A stretch of 64,000 bases of DNA from Acidimicrobiia bacterium (GTDB lineage: Bacteria; Actinomycetota; Acidimicrobiia; Spongiisociales; ZC4RG35), in assembly GCA_028285585.1 (NCBI GenBank), contig JANQOU010000011.1, positions 1 to 64,000 of the forward strand. Reading direction: 5' to 3'. The notes under the pieces were generated by a model, which was given only the letters and a program-made list of their open reading frames with translations, did no database searches and was not told the DNA's origin. Below, piece by piece: positions 28,701-37,842 of this stretch (position 1 is its first letter; each line of letters starts with the position of its first letter). Both the position numbers and the translations under genes were made by a program.

Positions 28701-29319
28701 GCAATGCGATCAGGTCCTCGTCGACGAGCCGCCGCAACTCATCTGCGCTCAACTGGTCGATCTTCATCACCTCGTGTGAGGTCCGGAACCCATCGAAGAA
28801 GTGAAGAAACGGGATCCGCGACTCCAGAGTCGCCATGTGAGCGATAGCAGCCAGGTCCTGAGCCGCCTGGACCGAAGACGAGGCGAGCATGCCGAACCCG
28901 GTCTGACGCGCCGCCATCACGTCCGAGTGATCGCCGAAGATCGAGAGGGCGTGGGTGGCGACGGTGCGGGCCGCTACGTGGATCACCGTTGGCGTCAACT
29001 CGCCGGCGATCTTGTACATGTTGGGAAGCATCAGCAGCAGCCCTTGCGATGCCGTGAACGTGGTGCTGAGGGCACCGGCGGTTAGAGCGCCGTGGATGGT
29101 GCCGGCTGCGCCGGCCTCACTTTGCATCTCAACGACGTCGGGCACGACGCCCCAGAGGTTGGGCTGTCCGGCGTGGGACCAGCTGTCGGCCAGCTCGCCC
29201 ATCGGAGAGGCAGGCGTGATCGGGTAGATGGCGATCACTTCGGAGAGAAGGTGGGCCACCCTCGCCGCCGCCTCGTTCCCGTCGACAGTGATGCGAACCG
29301 GCGGCGTTGAACTGGTCAT
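25753..29319 (-). CDS. nifJ: Pyruvate:ferredoxin (flavodoxin) oxidoreductase
   Basis: 1188 residues, the length of single-chain PFOR. It oxidises pyruvate to acetyl-CoA and CO2, passing electrons to ferredoxin or flavodoxin. Domain order: pyrimidine-binding domain I (start VRITVDGNEAAARVAHLLSE, IYPITPASPMGE), domain II/III with gamma region, a 2[4Fe-4S] ferredoxin domain (CIDCGRCALVCPHA and CTGCAICVDICPA), and the ThDP domain with GACAGCGETPYLKL, ANATGCSSIYGG and the Mg/ThDP motif GGDGWAYDIGFGGLDHV then SNTGGQASKATP. All cluster Cys are present. It forms an operon with the downstream DHOD-like gene. The upstream region holds a 7-bp hairpin at 29342-29360. Confidence 0.97.
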   Translation of the reverse strand: MTSSTPPVRITVDGNEAAARVAHLLSEVIAIYPITPASPMGELADSWSHAGQPNLWGVVPDVVEMQSEAGAAGTIHGALTAGALSTTFTASQGLLLMLPNMYKIAGELTPTVIHVAARTVATHALSIFGDHSDVMAARQTGFGMLASSSVQAAQDLAAIAHMATLESRIPFLHFFDGFRTSHEVMKIDQLSADELRRLVDEDLIALHRERALNPNRPTIKGTAQNPDVFFQAREAVNSYYDVTPRIVSEAMTKFEEVTGRPYHLFEYSGADEPESVMVIMGSGTGAAAEAVTALAAAGEKVGLLEARLFRPFDIAAFAGSLPASTQRLVVMDRTKEPGAVGDPLYLDTVAALDIEDRQCDVFAGRYGLSSKEFTPAMVKGVFDEIGGSTPKRHFTVGIVDDVTRRSITWDDSDWDEPENVTRAVFYGLGSDGTVGANKNSVKIIGETTDLHVQGYFVYDSKKSGSRTVSHLRFSPDPINSTYLISEADFVAVHQFGFLTDSDVLAIAAPGATVLLNTPHGSKTWERLPLEARRHILDKGLSVFGVDAAAIAREAGLAGRVNTVLQTCFFHLSGVLPSNEAIAAIKSQIAKTYGRRGSMVVSLNEAAVDNAVAGLFQVEIGELDGAAGVPARIPDVAPDFVQRVTAMMLEGKGDLLPVSALPVDGTFPTGTAQWEKRSIATEIPIWDPDICIDCGRCALVCPHAAIRFKAFPADQETPPGFLSKEPVGHDLDGYRIAIQVAPDDCTGCAICVDICPAKSKEIVKHKAINMEPKDDHLERERANYSFFLDIPEIDRSEVNVNSVKGSQLLQPLFEYSGACAGCGETPYLKLITQMMGDRLVVANATGCSSIYGGNLPTTPWSQTSDGLGPAWSNSLFEDNAEFGLGMRLALEAQRDDAILLLTALAPELGQVAIDLLDICERPDRSDADALVERQRSLVADLRERLGSLDGPLARRLEGVADSLIETSVWIVGGDGWAYDIGFGGLDHVLASGRNINILVLDTEVYSNTGGQASKATPRAAIAKFATGGKATGKKDLGQIAMSYGNVYVGQVAMGANVTQTVKTIAEAEAHQGVSLVIAYSPCIAHGIDMANQLGHQKLATDTGYWPLYRYDPSRESAGQPGLRLDSRKPRVAFKEFAAKESRFAMLGRADPEGAEDLLQRAQQDIDDRWQLYEQMVEIHRTAVYEEIEE

Positions 29320-29341
29320 TCTTCAAAGGTAAGAAACTGCC

Positions 29342-29360
29342 TGGCCCTTCGGGAGGGCCA
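29342..29360. other. Short perfect hairpin upstream of the PFOR gene
   Basis: Arms TGGCCCT and AGGGCCA around a TCGGG loop, about 23 bases upstream of the PFOR start codon. It would lie in the 5' leader or promoter of the minus-strand operon. Function unknown. Confidence 0.45.
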
Positions 29361-29402
29361 AAAGACCCGCCCCAACATGCCCTTTTCCACCCCCCTACAA
29401 GC

Positions 29403-29565
29403 AACCTCAGGTAATGCCTGATGAAATCAGGTTGGAGTTTCTGCCAGAAACTCCAGTGCCCTTTCAGGGCACCGGCCCATATGTGGGCCCTATGGCCTCA
29501 TGTTCACGAGGCAGCGCCCAAGCTGAGGCGATTCGGACCGGATCTGGGCGTTATTACCTGAGGTT
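29403..29565 (-). repeat. MITE-like palindromic repeat, copy A (163 bp)
   Basis: Bounded by perfect 13-bp terminal inverted repeats AACCTCAGGTAAT and ATTACCTGAGGTT. About 95 bases of the interior match the reverse complement of copy B (47038-47144), for example around CTATGGCCTCATGTTCACGA and AGCTGAGGCGATTCGGACC. Copy A carries an extra block near 29416-29475 that is a row of small hairpins (TGGAGTTTCT/AGAAACTCCA and GTGCCCT/AGGGCAC). There is no coding capacity and no transposase nearby. Most of the noncoding gap 29320-29640 is this element. Confidence 0.8.
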
Positions 29566-29640
29566 TGCGGGTGGACAACTCGACGGTGGTCCTACGATTG
29601 ACCGCTTGCGGAGCAACCGAAGACGCAGGCGGAGGGTCGA

Positions 29641-32600
29641 GTGATCAGCCGTTTCACACGAGCTTTGACCGTTCTGGTCAAGCGCGCGGCCCACGACTGG
29701 CTGATGTTGAGTGCGGCCGTCGTCACCGTGTTGATGGCGACCACCTTGCTTGCGGCTGGGCCGATCTACGCCGACGCCGTGAGTGTGGGAAGCCTGCAAC
29801 GGGCCCTCGACCAGGCTGACCCGCGCGAGGCAAACGTCGCCGTCTCCATCCGACGGCCAGTCACAGAGTTCGACACCCTGGCCGAAGTCGCAGCCAAGGA
29901 ACTGGGCAAAACCGTCGATTCGGTCGGCGGGTCGGTAGTCACAGTCGTCGAGGGTGACCCTCAAGAGATCGTGCCGAGCAGAGGAGACCTCGTTGATCTA
30001 GCTGTCTTCCGATCAATGGAAGGCATCGAAGATCAGGCCACCCTCTCAGCAGGCCGCTGGCCTGCTGATGGGACAGAGATCGAAGCGGCGATACCCAGCA
30101 ACGCCGCCGAATTGCTTGGCGTCGGTGTCGGAGATGATCTGACTATGACAAGCCGGCGTGATCAGTCCGCCGAGAGGATCGTCGAGATAACCGGCGTCTA
30201 CGTCGTCGACGACGTGCAGGGCGACTATTGGATGAGCGAAGAGTTGATCGTGGCCGGCACGACCGAGTCCTCCACCTTCCGAAGTCTGGGCCCCTTCATT
30301 GCCACCGAGCAGACAATCGTCACTCGACTCGTGGAGCGCCAGGCGCGATACGAGTGGCGTCTCTTCCCGGACCGGGAGTCGATGACCCCGGCTTCGATAT
30401 CCGAGCTGTCTCGTGACGTGCTCACGCTCCAGGATCGACTCGACGGAGGACTCGAGGACCGAGAGGACTTCATCAGCGCAGAAGCCGCGATCTTCTCCAT
30501 CGACACCAACCTCCCCGTGATCCTGAGCGATGCGACGCGAAGTCTCACCGTGACCCGAACCGGTGTCCTGATGCTCTCTGCGCAGCTGGCGATACTCGCC
30601 GCGTACGCACTGGTGCTCACCGCCGGGCTCATGGTCGAGACACGACGGACCGAGACCAACCTGCTGCGCTCTCGGGGAGCTGGGAGACGGCAGCTCATGG
30701 GACTGGCCGTCGCCGAAGGCCTCCTGATAACGATCCCGGCCGCTCTCGCCGCGCCGTGGCTCGCCGCACTGGCACTCAACGTGCTCAACAAATATGGCCC
30801 GCTGGCAGCCGCGAATCTGGAGCTGAGGCCAAACGTGACGACAGCGTCGTATGTGGTCGCTCTGATTGCCGCCGTCGGATGCACGCTGGCGCTAGCCATC
30901 CCCAGTTACCGGGCTGCCCGCTCGTTCGGCGACCCGGCGAACGCTCACGAGCGCGAGGAGACGAGAAGAGGTGCCCAACGGCTGGGAGTCGACGTCGCCC
31001 TGCTCCTGCTTGCCGCCTTTGCTTTCTGGCAGCTCAACACTTTCGGCGCAACGATCTCGTCTCGATTCGAGGGTCTGGGCGTGGACCCGCTGCTGATCGC
31101 AGCGCCGGCCCTCGGCCTGCTCGCCGGAGGCACGCTGGCCCTGCGCACCGTTCCGCTCCTCTCGAAGCTGGCCGAACGGGCGGCAGCGCGAGGTCGGGCG
31201 ACAGTTGTCGCGTTGTCCTCCTGGCAGGTTGCCCGCCGGCCGCGTCGTTACGCGCGATCAGCGTTGCTTCTGGTGATGGCGATAGCGATCGGGTTGTTCA
31301 CGGCGTCCTACACCACAACATGGAGCCAATCCCAAGCAGACCGGGCCGACTTCCAGACGGGCGCAGACGTCAGAGTCTCACCCGATCGTCGAGTCGGAGC
31401 ATCCATCTCGGACCTGCAGTTGAGTGTCGCTCACGAGCAGATACCTGAGATCAACGAGTCGATGCCAGTCTTTCGCCGCACCGGGCAGATCTCCACAACA
31501 GATGACACATTGGGGCGGTACGTGATGCTCGACGCTTCCAGAGCAGGCGAGATGACTGTCATCCGCGAGGACTTGATCACCACCGACTTCAACCAACTCA
31601 TGGGCCTGCTCGCAGATGAGCGGCCAGCCATCGGGGCAATCCCGCTGCCGGGAACACCACAGCGGCTCTCACTGATCGTCGACGCCTCAGTCGAAGACCT
31701 GCCGGAGGAGTTCCCTGAAGAGCTCATCGATCGAAACGGCTTCCGCCCCACCATGCGCGTGGTCTTGCAAGATGGCGACGGCTTGCTTCACCGCATCCCA
31801 GTCGGTGAGATCCCGCTCGGTCAGGGAGCCACCCGCCTGGTTGCCGATCTCACCCACACCGAGCCCGGTGGACTGACCTTCTCACCGGTGTACCCGGTGT
31901 CGTTGGTCGACATCGAGATCATCAACCTGACTCCCCTAGACATCCCCCGGATCGCCACTGTCGCCTTGCGCGATGTTTCGGTGAGCGCAGAGGCGGGCGG
32001 GCCGGATTGGAAAACACTGGACGTGACTCTCGACGGCTCGGCGTGGGAGATGTCGCGTTTCGCCAACGGCAGGGTGCGGCAAGCCCCTTCGATCGTGGTC
32101 ACCAACCTCATCGAGAGCACGGGCACCCTCCAGCTGACCATCGACAGCGGTGACTCGGCCACCCCCTCACCGATCCCAGTCCACTTCAGCATCAGGCCAC
32201 GGGGGACCGACCTGCCTGAGAGCTTCCCGATCGTGGTCACCGAGGGCTTCCTCGAAGCCACCGCCGCCAGCGTCGGCGACAGTCTCGATCTGGGCATTGC
32301 CGGATCGGAGCAGAGCAGCGCCACAATCGTCGGAACCGTTGTCGAGTTCCCGACGGTCGAACCAGATCAGGGCGAGGCGGTTCTGATCGATCTCGCCACG
32401 TTCCAGATGATGAACTACCGAGTGGGCCTGCCCATCGCACGGCCCAACGAGTACTGGGTGGGTCTCAACGAGCCAGACGCACCTGTGGCCGACCAACTGC
32501 TGGCCGCACCCTATTCCTCGCCACAGGTGACATCGCGGGTCACCAGAGCAGAGGTTCTCAGGACCGATCCGATTGCCTTGGGAACTGTGGCGTCGCTCAG

Positions 32601-33006
32601 CCTCGGCTTCGTAGCGGCGACAGTCTTCGCCGCGGTGGGGTTCGCAGTGAGTGCCACCGTCTCGGCGAGAGAGCGTCTCACAGAGTTCGCGTTGCTGCGC
32701 GCACTCGGGCTCTCGAACAAACAGCTCAGCGTTTGGCTCGTGATCGAGCAGAGCGCCCTCGTTGTGGCGAGCCTCGTGCTCGGGACGGTCGTGGGTGCCG
32801 TCCTCGCTGCACTTATTCTCCCTCTTATCTCAATCACTCAGGGGGGTGCGGCCGCTGTTCCCGCACCCGAGGTGATCATCCCCATCGGGACCATTGCCGG
32901 GCTCGAGATGGCTGTGGTGGCTACCTTGCTGGTCATCGTTGGCGGGCTCGCACTGACGCTGCGCCGTATCGGGCTCGGATCAGTTCTCCGAATCGGTGAA
33001 GACTGA
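29641..33006 (+). CDS. Very large FtsX-type ABC transporter permease (1121 residues)
   Basis: Starts at GTG 29641. It has a first membrane helix (LMLSAAVVTVLMATTLLAAG) and a large extracytoplasmic domain of about 250 residues. Next is an FtsX membrane module (about 300-420, with MVETRRTETNLLRSRGAGRR), two further helices near 440-500, a second long extracytoplasmic region, and a C-terminal FtsX module (about 990-1110, with LTEFALLRALGLSNKQ). Two FtsX modules in one chain are typical of MacB-like/lipoprotein-release permeases of actinobacteria. It overlaps the next permease by 11 bases. Substrate unknown; such systems extrude lipids, lipoproteins or peptides, or act mechanically on wall enzymes. 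Confidence 0.85.
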   Translation: MISRFTRALTVLVKRAAHDWLMLSAAVVTVLMATTLLAAGPIYADAVSVGSLQRALDQADPREANVAVSIRRPVTEFDTLAEVAAKELGKTVDSVGGSVVTVVEGDPQEIVPSRGDLVDLAVFRSMEGIEDQATLSAGRWPADGTEIEAAIPSNAAELLGVGVGDDLTMTSRRDQSAERIVEITGVYVVDDVQGDYWMSEELIVAGTTESSTFRSLGPFIATEQTIVTRLVERQARYEWRLFPDRESMTPASISELSRDVLTLQDRLDGGLEDREDFISAEAAIFSIDTNLPVILSDATRSLTVTRTGVLMLSAQLAILAAYALVLTAGLMVETRRTETNLLRSRGAGRRQLMGLAVAEGLLITIPAALAAPWLAALALNVLNKYGPLAAANLELRPNVTTASYVVALIAAVGCTLALAIPSYRAARSFGDPANAHEREETRRGAQRLGVDVALLLLAAFAFWQLNTFGATISSRFEGLGVDPLLIAAPALGLLAGGTLALRTVPLLSKLAERAAARGRATVVALSSWQVARRPRRYARSALLLVMAIAIGLFTASYTTTWSQSQADRADFQTGADVRVSPDRRVGASISDLQLSVAHEQIPEINESMPVFRRTGQISTTDDTLGRYVMLDASRAGEMTVIREDLITTDFNQLMGLLADERPAIGAIPLPGTPQRLSLIVDASVEDLPEEFPEELIDRNGFRPTMRVVLQDGDGLLHRIPVGEIPLGQGATRLVADLTHTEPGGLTFSPVYPVSLVDIEIINLTPLDIPRIATVALRDVSVSAEAGGPDWKTLDVTLDGSAWEMSRFANGRVRQAPSIVVTNLIESTGTLQLTIDSGDSATPSPIPVHFSIRPRGTDLPESFPIVVTEGFLEATAASVGDSLDLGIAGSEQSSATIVGTVVEFPTVEPDQGEAVLIDLATFQMMNYRVGLPIARPNEYWVGLNEPDAPVADQLLAAPYSSPQVTSRVTRAEVLRTDPIALGTVASLSLGFVAATVFAAVGFAVSATVSARERLTEFALLRALGLSNKQLSVWLVIEQSALVVASLVLGTVVGAVLAALILPLISITQGGAAAVPAPEVIIPIGTIAGLEMAVVATLLVIVGGLALTLRRIGLGSVLRIGED

Positions 33007-35929
33007 CTTGGCACAGCAGACGAGCACCGAGACCAGCAAGACCGGCGCAAAGACCATCGGCCTCCGGCAGACGATCCGCCAGCTCGGCTCCGATCCAACA
33101 GTCGCCGTCTCCATCTCACTGATCGTGCTGCTGACCGGCCTTCTCCTGACTCTGACCCCGACGATGTTCGATCGGATCGCGACCGACGCCCTAGCCGAAG
33201 ACCTCGACACGGCGAGCGCCTCCGATCGGCACATCGAGGTCCGGCGAGTGAGCCGACTCGGCGTCAGGGTTTCCGAGCCATTCGCTCTGGTGAGGTCGGC
33301 ACAGGCGGACTTCAGAGAGACGCAGATGCCGGCATCGATCCAAGAACTGGTCGCCGGCGAGTTGACTGTGATCGACAGTCCGCAGTTCAACACCAATCAC
33401 TTCCCCGGTGCAGAGCGACAGACCTTTCCGACCTTCCTCACTCTCCGTCACCAGCTCGACATCGAAGACCAGGTGCAGTTGATCGAGGGGAAGATGCCTG
33501 AGTCGGTCCCCCCTGTTCTGATGAGGGAAGGCCCCGACTGCCCGGTCGTCGAGTTGGGACAAAGCCCACTCGCTCCACCCGTAGAGACCCTCGAAGACCT
33601 CAACGGCGACGGGCTCATCGAGTGTGAGGACGCCGAGTTCCCCAGGTATGAGCTGGCGGTCACACCTGAGACGTTGCAGTCGCTCGAGTTGGGTGTGGGC
33701 GATCGGCTGCTCGTCACCCCCGACGCATCCGACCCGCAGTTGTTCGCCGTGCCGCGGATAAGGCTCAACTACGTACTGGTCGTCGAGATATCGGGGGTCT
33801 TCGAAGCCATCGACGACGAGGCTGAGTATTGGTTCGACGACTCGGCGCTGCTCAGGCCACGGATGCGCTCCAACGCCGACTTCACGGACATATTCGCGAC
33901 GGCCCTCGTGTCACCCTATGTGCACACCGAATTGCGCCGGGATCTCGGGCTCGCCCTCTGGGACTATCGCTTCCGATACTTGCTCGAAACCGATCAGCTG
34001 ACCCCGGGCGAGGTGCCGCAACTTGCCGCCGATCTCCGGGGGATGGAGACGAACTTCGACCCGATCCAGTCGGCTCTCTCCAGCGGGTTCACGCTCCGTA
34101 CCGGCCTCACCGAGCTTCTCCTCAACTACCTGGACCGAAAGGACACCGCATTCGCCCTCCTGCGACTGGCGGTCTCCGGTGTCTTCGTTGTCGCTCTGAC
34201 CGTGGTGTTGCTGCTGTTCGCCCTCTCATCGACGAGGCACAGCAGGCACACGGTGTTGCTGAGGAACCGTGGCTCCGGACGAGCACAACTGATCAACTCG
34301 AAACTCCTCCAAGGCGTTGTCCTCTCAGCCCCAGCCGGTGTGCTGGCGTACATCGCGGTCACCTCCTGGCTGCCCGCCGACGCGATGGGAACCGTGATCT
34401 CGCTGTCTGGGCTGATCGCCACCACAGCCACCGTCAGCGTGCTGGCCGCCCTGCCCTGGATTCGGAGAGATCTTGGGAGCTTGCAGCGAGACCAGGCCAC
34501 AGTGAGGCGAGCGAGTGCACGGCGTCTCGTCATCGAAGGGATGGTCGTCGCACTGGCAGTGCTCTCGATAACCCTGCTCCGTCGTCGCGGCTTCGACGAG
34601 GACAACCAGCTCGACCTTCTGGCCCTGGCCGGGCCGGCGCTGCTCGGCATAGCCGTGTCACTGGTCACCCTTCGGATATACCCGGCTCTCATCGCACCCT
34701 TGGCGTGGATCGGAAGAAGACGGAAGGGGCTGGTCACCTTCGTAGGCTTCAAGCGAGTTCAGCAGATAGCGCCGGCATCACGCCTGCCTCTCACCGTGAT
34801 ACTGCTTGCGGCCGCCATGGCCATATTCACCTCCGTGGTGCAGAGCTCCATCGCCGCCGGACAGCAAGAGTCGACGTGGCAGCGAGCAGGTGCTGATCAC
34901 CGCATCACCAGCTTCAACCCTGGACAAGCTCTACCTGCGATCGATCTCAGCACCGTCGGAGGGATCGAAGCCCGCGCCGAAGCGTTCGGCTTGACCGACG
35001 TTCGGGTGCACGACGGCTCGCCGGAGGCTCCGCGACTGGTCGACATCCTCGCCATGGAGCCCAGCGACTACCGGGTGGTTGTCGCTGGAACCCCGGCCCA
35101 GGTCTCTTTCTCACCCAAGTTCCTGACTGCTGTTGAATCCCAGGGCCTGGGTGCCTCCGAAAGCCCGATCCCGGCCATCGCAGTCGGGCAGATCCCGAAC
35201 CATGAGCCGGTTGCCAAAGACATGATTTTCTCGATCTCGATCAACGGCACCTTGGTCGCCGTCGAAGTGGACGAGGTGAGGCCGGACTTCCCCTCTGTGG
35301 AACAAGGAGGGATCACAATGATCTTGCCGCGCGGCTCACTCGAACGATTCCTCGACACCGAGCTTCGCCCCTCGCACCTCTACTTGCGAGCGCCGGGCAC
35401 GATTCAGCCAATGCTCGTCGATCTCGTCGGCGGCGAGGTCCCGGTCGCCGTGCTCACATCACAACAGGCGCTGCTCGATGAGATCAGAACGAACAGTTTC
35501 GTGTCGGCGGTGGACACCGGGTTGAAAGTGAGCCTGGGATTGTCGCTGCTCTTTGGCGTTGTGGCCGCGGTCTCGTCCCTTGCGTTGATGGCAGACATGA
35601 GAAGGCGCGACTTCGGGCGCCTGCGAACGATGGGCCTGACCCGGCGTCAAGGGACGCAGCTGACGATCATCGAACAGATCCCGCCGCTTGTGATGGCGGT
35701 CGGAGTTGGGTCTCTGCTCGGCGCTGGCATCGCGGTTCTGCTCCAGCCTTCGGTGAACGTCGGGGCGTTCACCGGGCCGGGATTCGACAATCAACTGACC
35801 GTCGACGCCCCCTCCATCCTCCTCACCGCACTAGTCGTTACAGCGGTGATCAGCTCGGCCGTTGTTATCTTCGCCTGGTTCGATCGCCGTCAGAACCTCA
35901 GCCGGCTACTCAGGATCGGAGACGACTAG
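32996..35929 (+). CDS. Second large FtsX-type ABC transporter permease (977 residues)
   Basis: Starts at GTG 32996 (TTG 33008 is an alternative). The layout copies the previous gene: N-terminal helix (VAVSISLIVLLTGLLLTL), large outer domain, central FtsX module with HSRHTVLLRNRGSGRAQL near 410-430, second outer domain, and C-terminal FtsX module with RRRDFGRLRTMGLTRRQG. It ends one base before the ATPase start codon. The two permeases probably form a heterodimer served by one or both ATPases below. Confidence 0.85.
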   Translation: MKTDLAQQTSTETSKTGAKTIGLRQTIRQLGSDPTVAVSISLIVLLTGLLLTLTPTMFDRIATDALAEDLDTASASDRHIEVRRVSRLGVRVSEPFALVRSAQADFRETQMPASIQELVAGELTVIDSPQFNTNHFPGAERQTFPTFLTLRHQLDIEDQVQLIEGKMPESVPPVLMREGPDCPVVELGQSPLAPPVETLEDLNGDGLIECEDAEFPRYELAVTPETLQSLELGVGDRLLVTPDASDPQLFAVPRIRLNYVLVVEISGVFEAIDDEAEYWFDDSALLRPRMRSNADFTDIFATALVSPYVHTELRRDLGLALWDYRFRYLLETDQLTPGEVPQLAADLRGMETNFDPIQSALSSGFTLRTGLTELLLNYLDRKDTAFALLRLAVSGVFVVALTVVLLLFALSSTRHSRHTVLLRNRGSGRAQLINSKLLQGVVLSAPAGVLAYIAVTSWLPADAMGTVISLSGLIATTATVSVLAALPWIRRDLGSLQRDQATVRRASARRLVIEGMVVALAVLSITLLRRRGFDEDNQLDLLALAGPALLGIAVSLVTLRIYPALIAPLAWIGRRRKGLVTFVGFKRVQQIAPASRLPLTVILLAAAMAIFTSVVQSSIAAGQQESTWQRAGADHRITSFNPGQALPAIDLSTVGGIEARAEAFGLTDVRVHDGSPEAPRLVDILAMEPSDYRVVVAGTPAQVSFSPKFLTAVESQGLGASESPIPAIAVGQIPNHEPVAKDMIFSISINGTLVAVEVDEVRPDFPSVEQGGITMILPRGSLERFLDTELRPSHLYLRAPGTIQPMLVDLVGGEVPVAVLTSQQALLDEIRTNSFVSAVDTGLKVSLGLSLLFGVVAAVSSLALMADMRRRDFGRLRTMGLTRRQGTQLTIIEQIPPLVMAVGVGSLLGAGIAVLLQPSVNVGAFTGPGFDNQLTVDAPSILLTALVVTAVISSAVVIFAWFDRRQNLSRLLRIGDD

Positions 35930-36880
35930 ATGGCACAACGAGGAACAACTCTCGAGCGGGGCCGACCCGGCACCACGGGCAACGGCGGTTCTGACTCACT
36001 GATCCTCTGCGACAACCTGGTGAAGATCTACAAGGTCGCCGACCTCGAGGTGGTCGCCCTGCAAGGGCTCGACCTCCGCGTCCGAGAAGGGGAGTTCATC
36101 GCCATCGTGGGCGCTTCCGGCAGCGGCAAGTCGACCTTGCTCAACATCCTCGGCGGGCTGGACACGCCTTCGGCCGGCCGTGTGATGGTCGACGGGCACG
36201 ACCTGCTCGACATCTCAAACAGCGACCGCACCCGATATCGGCGGCAGACCATCGGGTTCGTCTGGCAGCAGACTGCCCGCAACCTGCTCCCCTACCTCAC
36301 CGCGCTGGAGAACGTAGAAGCACCGCTGCTCCTGAAAGGATCACCCACCCGCCAGCGCCGGGAACGGGCATCCCATCTTCTCGAGCTCGTCGGCTTGGCC
36401 GACCGGCAAGACCATCGGCCTGCGGAGTTGTCCGGGGGCGAGCAGCAGCGGGTGGCCATTGCCACGGCGCTGGCCAACAATCCACGCGTCCTATTTGCCG
36501 ACGAGCCCACCGGTGAGCTCGACTCCGCCACCTCCGTTGAGATCTTCGACGTGTTGAGATCTGTGAACGAGGAGGAAGGAGTGACTGTCGTCGTCGTCAC
36601 CCACGACCCACTGGTCGCGGAGCACGTCAATCGAACGGTGGCGATTCGTGACGGCCGGACCAGCAGCGAGGTGTTGCGGAGGGCGGCCGTGGACGATGAG
36701 GGTGAGCACACCATCGTGTCCGAGGAGTTCGCTGTCCTCGACCGGGTCGGCCGCCTCCAACTCCCGTCGGAGTTCGTGGAGGCACTCGACCTGGAGCAAC
36801 TGGTGCGGCTGACGCTCGACCCCGATCACATAAACGTCTGGCCCAGCGAGTCGAAGAAGGCGAAAGAGGACGAGCGATGA
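35930..36880 (+). CDS. ABC transporter ATP-binding protein (LolD/MacB class)
   Basis: 316 residues. Walker A is GASGSGKSTLLN, the signature [12 protein letters not shown], Walker B VLFADEPTGELD, and the switch VVVVTHDPLV. The TVALEVVALQGLDLRV-style start is the MacB/LolD class. It has an unusual C-terminal extension of about 75 residues (EEFAVLDRVGRLQLPSEFVE onwards) that resembles a small AbrB/SpoVT-like beta region, perhaps regulatory. It overlaps the next ATPase by four bases (ATGA). Confidence 0.9.
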   Translation: MAQRGTTLERGRPGTTGNGGSDSLILCDNLVKIYKVADLEVVALQGLDLRVREGEFIAIVGASGSGKSTLLNILGGLDTPSAGRVMVDGHDLLDISNSDRTRYRRQTIGFVWQQTARNLLPYLTALENVEAPLLLKGSPTRQRRERASHLLELVGLADRQDHRPAELSGGEQQRVAIATALANNPRVLFADEPTGELDSATSVEIFDVLRSVNEEEGVTVVVVTHDPLVAEHVNRTVAIRDGRTSSEVLRRAAVDDEGEHTIVSEEFAVLDRVGRLQLPSEFVEALDLEQLVRLTLDPDHINVWPSESKKAKEDER

Positions 36881-37599
36881 CCGGGAGTGAGACACGCAGT
36901 GGCCAGAAGGTGATCTGGGGCCGCCCGCACTGGCGAGTCGAGGCGGTCGACTTGAACCACACTTACACAACGGGGACACACGAGGTTCCAGCCTTGCGTG
37001 ACATCAACCTCGAGGTGCCGCCCGGCCGGCTGGTGGCGGTTCAGGGCCGATCTGGAAGCGGGAAAACGACGCTCTTGAACATGCTTGGCGGCTTAGACCG
37101 GCCGGAGTCTGGATCCGTGATGATCGACGGTGACGAGATCACGGGGATGGGCGACGACGACCTCGTCGACATCCGCCGTCACAAAGTCGGCTACATCTTC
37201 CAGGCCTTCGGCCTGATACCGATCCTCACTGCTCTGGAGAACGTCCAGGTTCCGCTCCGCCTCGCCATGACTGACGTCGCCGAGCGCGAGGTGCGATCGC
37301 TGCGGCTCCTGGAGATGGTTGGCCTCGGCGATCGTGTCGGTCACCGGCCCCATGAGCTTTCGGGAGGCGAGCAGCAACGCGTCGCCATCGCAAGAGCTCT
37401 GGCCAACCGCCCTGCTGTACTGCTGGCCGACGAGCCAACCGGCCAGCTCGACTCGAGGACCGGCCGCGCCATCGTCGACCTGCTTTACGAGGTCGTGCGC
37501 AACGAAGACGTGACTGTGATCATGGCGACACACGATCCGGCGCCTTCCTCCCTCGCCGACCAACTGATAACTCTGCAAGACGGCCGCATCGCCGGCTGA
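36877..37599 (+). CDS. ABC transporter ATP-binding protein (LolD/MacB class)
   Basis: 240 residues, the normal length of this class. Walker [14 protein letters not shown]-loop [11 protein letters not shown], signature [12 protein letters not shown], Walker [13 protein letters not shown] and switch MATHDP are complete. It is the last gene before the atypical island. Its final 16 codons and about 33 bases downstream are duplicated at 43761-43841, on the far side of the island. Confidence 0.93.
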   Translation: MTGSETRSGQKVIWGRPHWRVEAVDLNHTYTTGTHEVPALRDINLEVPPGRLVAVQGRSGSGKTTLLNMLGGLDRPESGSVMIDGDEITGMGDDDLVDIRRHKVGYIFQAFGLIPILTALENVQVPLRLAMTDVAEREVRSLRLLEMVGLGDRVGHRPHELSGGEQQRVAIARALANRPAVLLADEPTGQLDSRTGRAIVDLLYEVVRNEDVTVIMATHDPAPSSLADQLITLQDGRIAG

Positions 37600-37632
37600 C
37601 CCTGGCTCCGAGGCCCTTGACAACTCTCGTGC
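37551..37632 (+). repeat. Left direct repeat (att-like) at the 3' end of the ABC ATPase gene
   Basis: 82 bases, starting CCTCGCCGACCAACTGATAA and ending CCCTTGACAACTCTCGTGC. It matches 43761-43841 with two substitutions and one single-base gap. It contains the ATPase stop codon and a TTGACA box. Together the two copies bracket the low-GC island. Confidence 0.85.
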
Positions 37633-37830
37633 TGACACCTCGGATTAGAACGCAGGTTCGAAAGTCGCGTCAACGATCGGCACCACATCGACTCGATGGC
37701 GTTCTCCGTGTGATGGAGTCGGACACATGCTGGCAGGTCAACTGAACGTCTGGGTTGACTGCGGCTCACCTCTTTGGCGTCGGCCCACACTCTCCTTGCC
37801 TGCACTTGGGTTGTTTCTTGTTTCGGACAT

Positions 37831-37836
37831 TAACCT
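37831..37836 (+). promoter_or_regulatory. Possible -10 element for a leaderless transcript
   Basis: TAACCT lies six bases before the GTG start at 37843, the spacing expected if transcription starts at the start codon. A -35 match is weak (TTGGGT or TTGTTT in 37806-37816). The remainder of 37633-37830 shows no other structure. Confidence 0.4.
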
Positions 37837-37842
37837 AGCTAC

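Noticed and set aside
29403-29565. CRISPR array
   Set aside because: The hairpins differ from each other and there are no regularly spaced identical repeats; no cas genes occur in the window.
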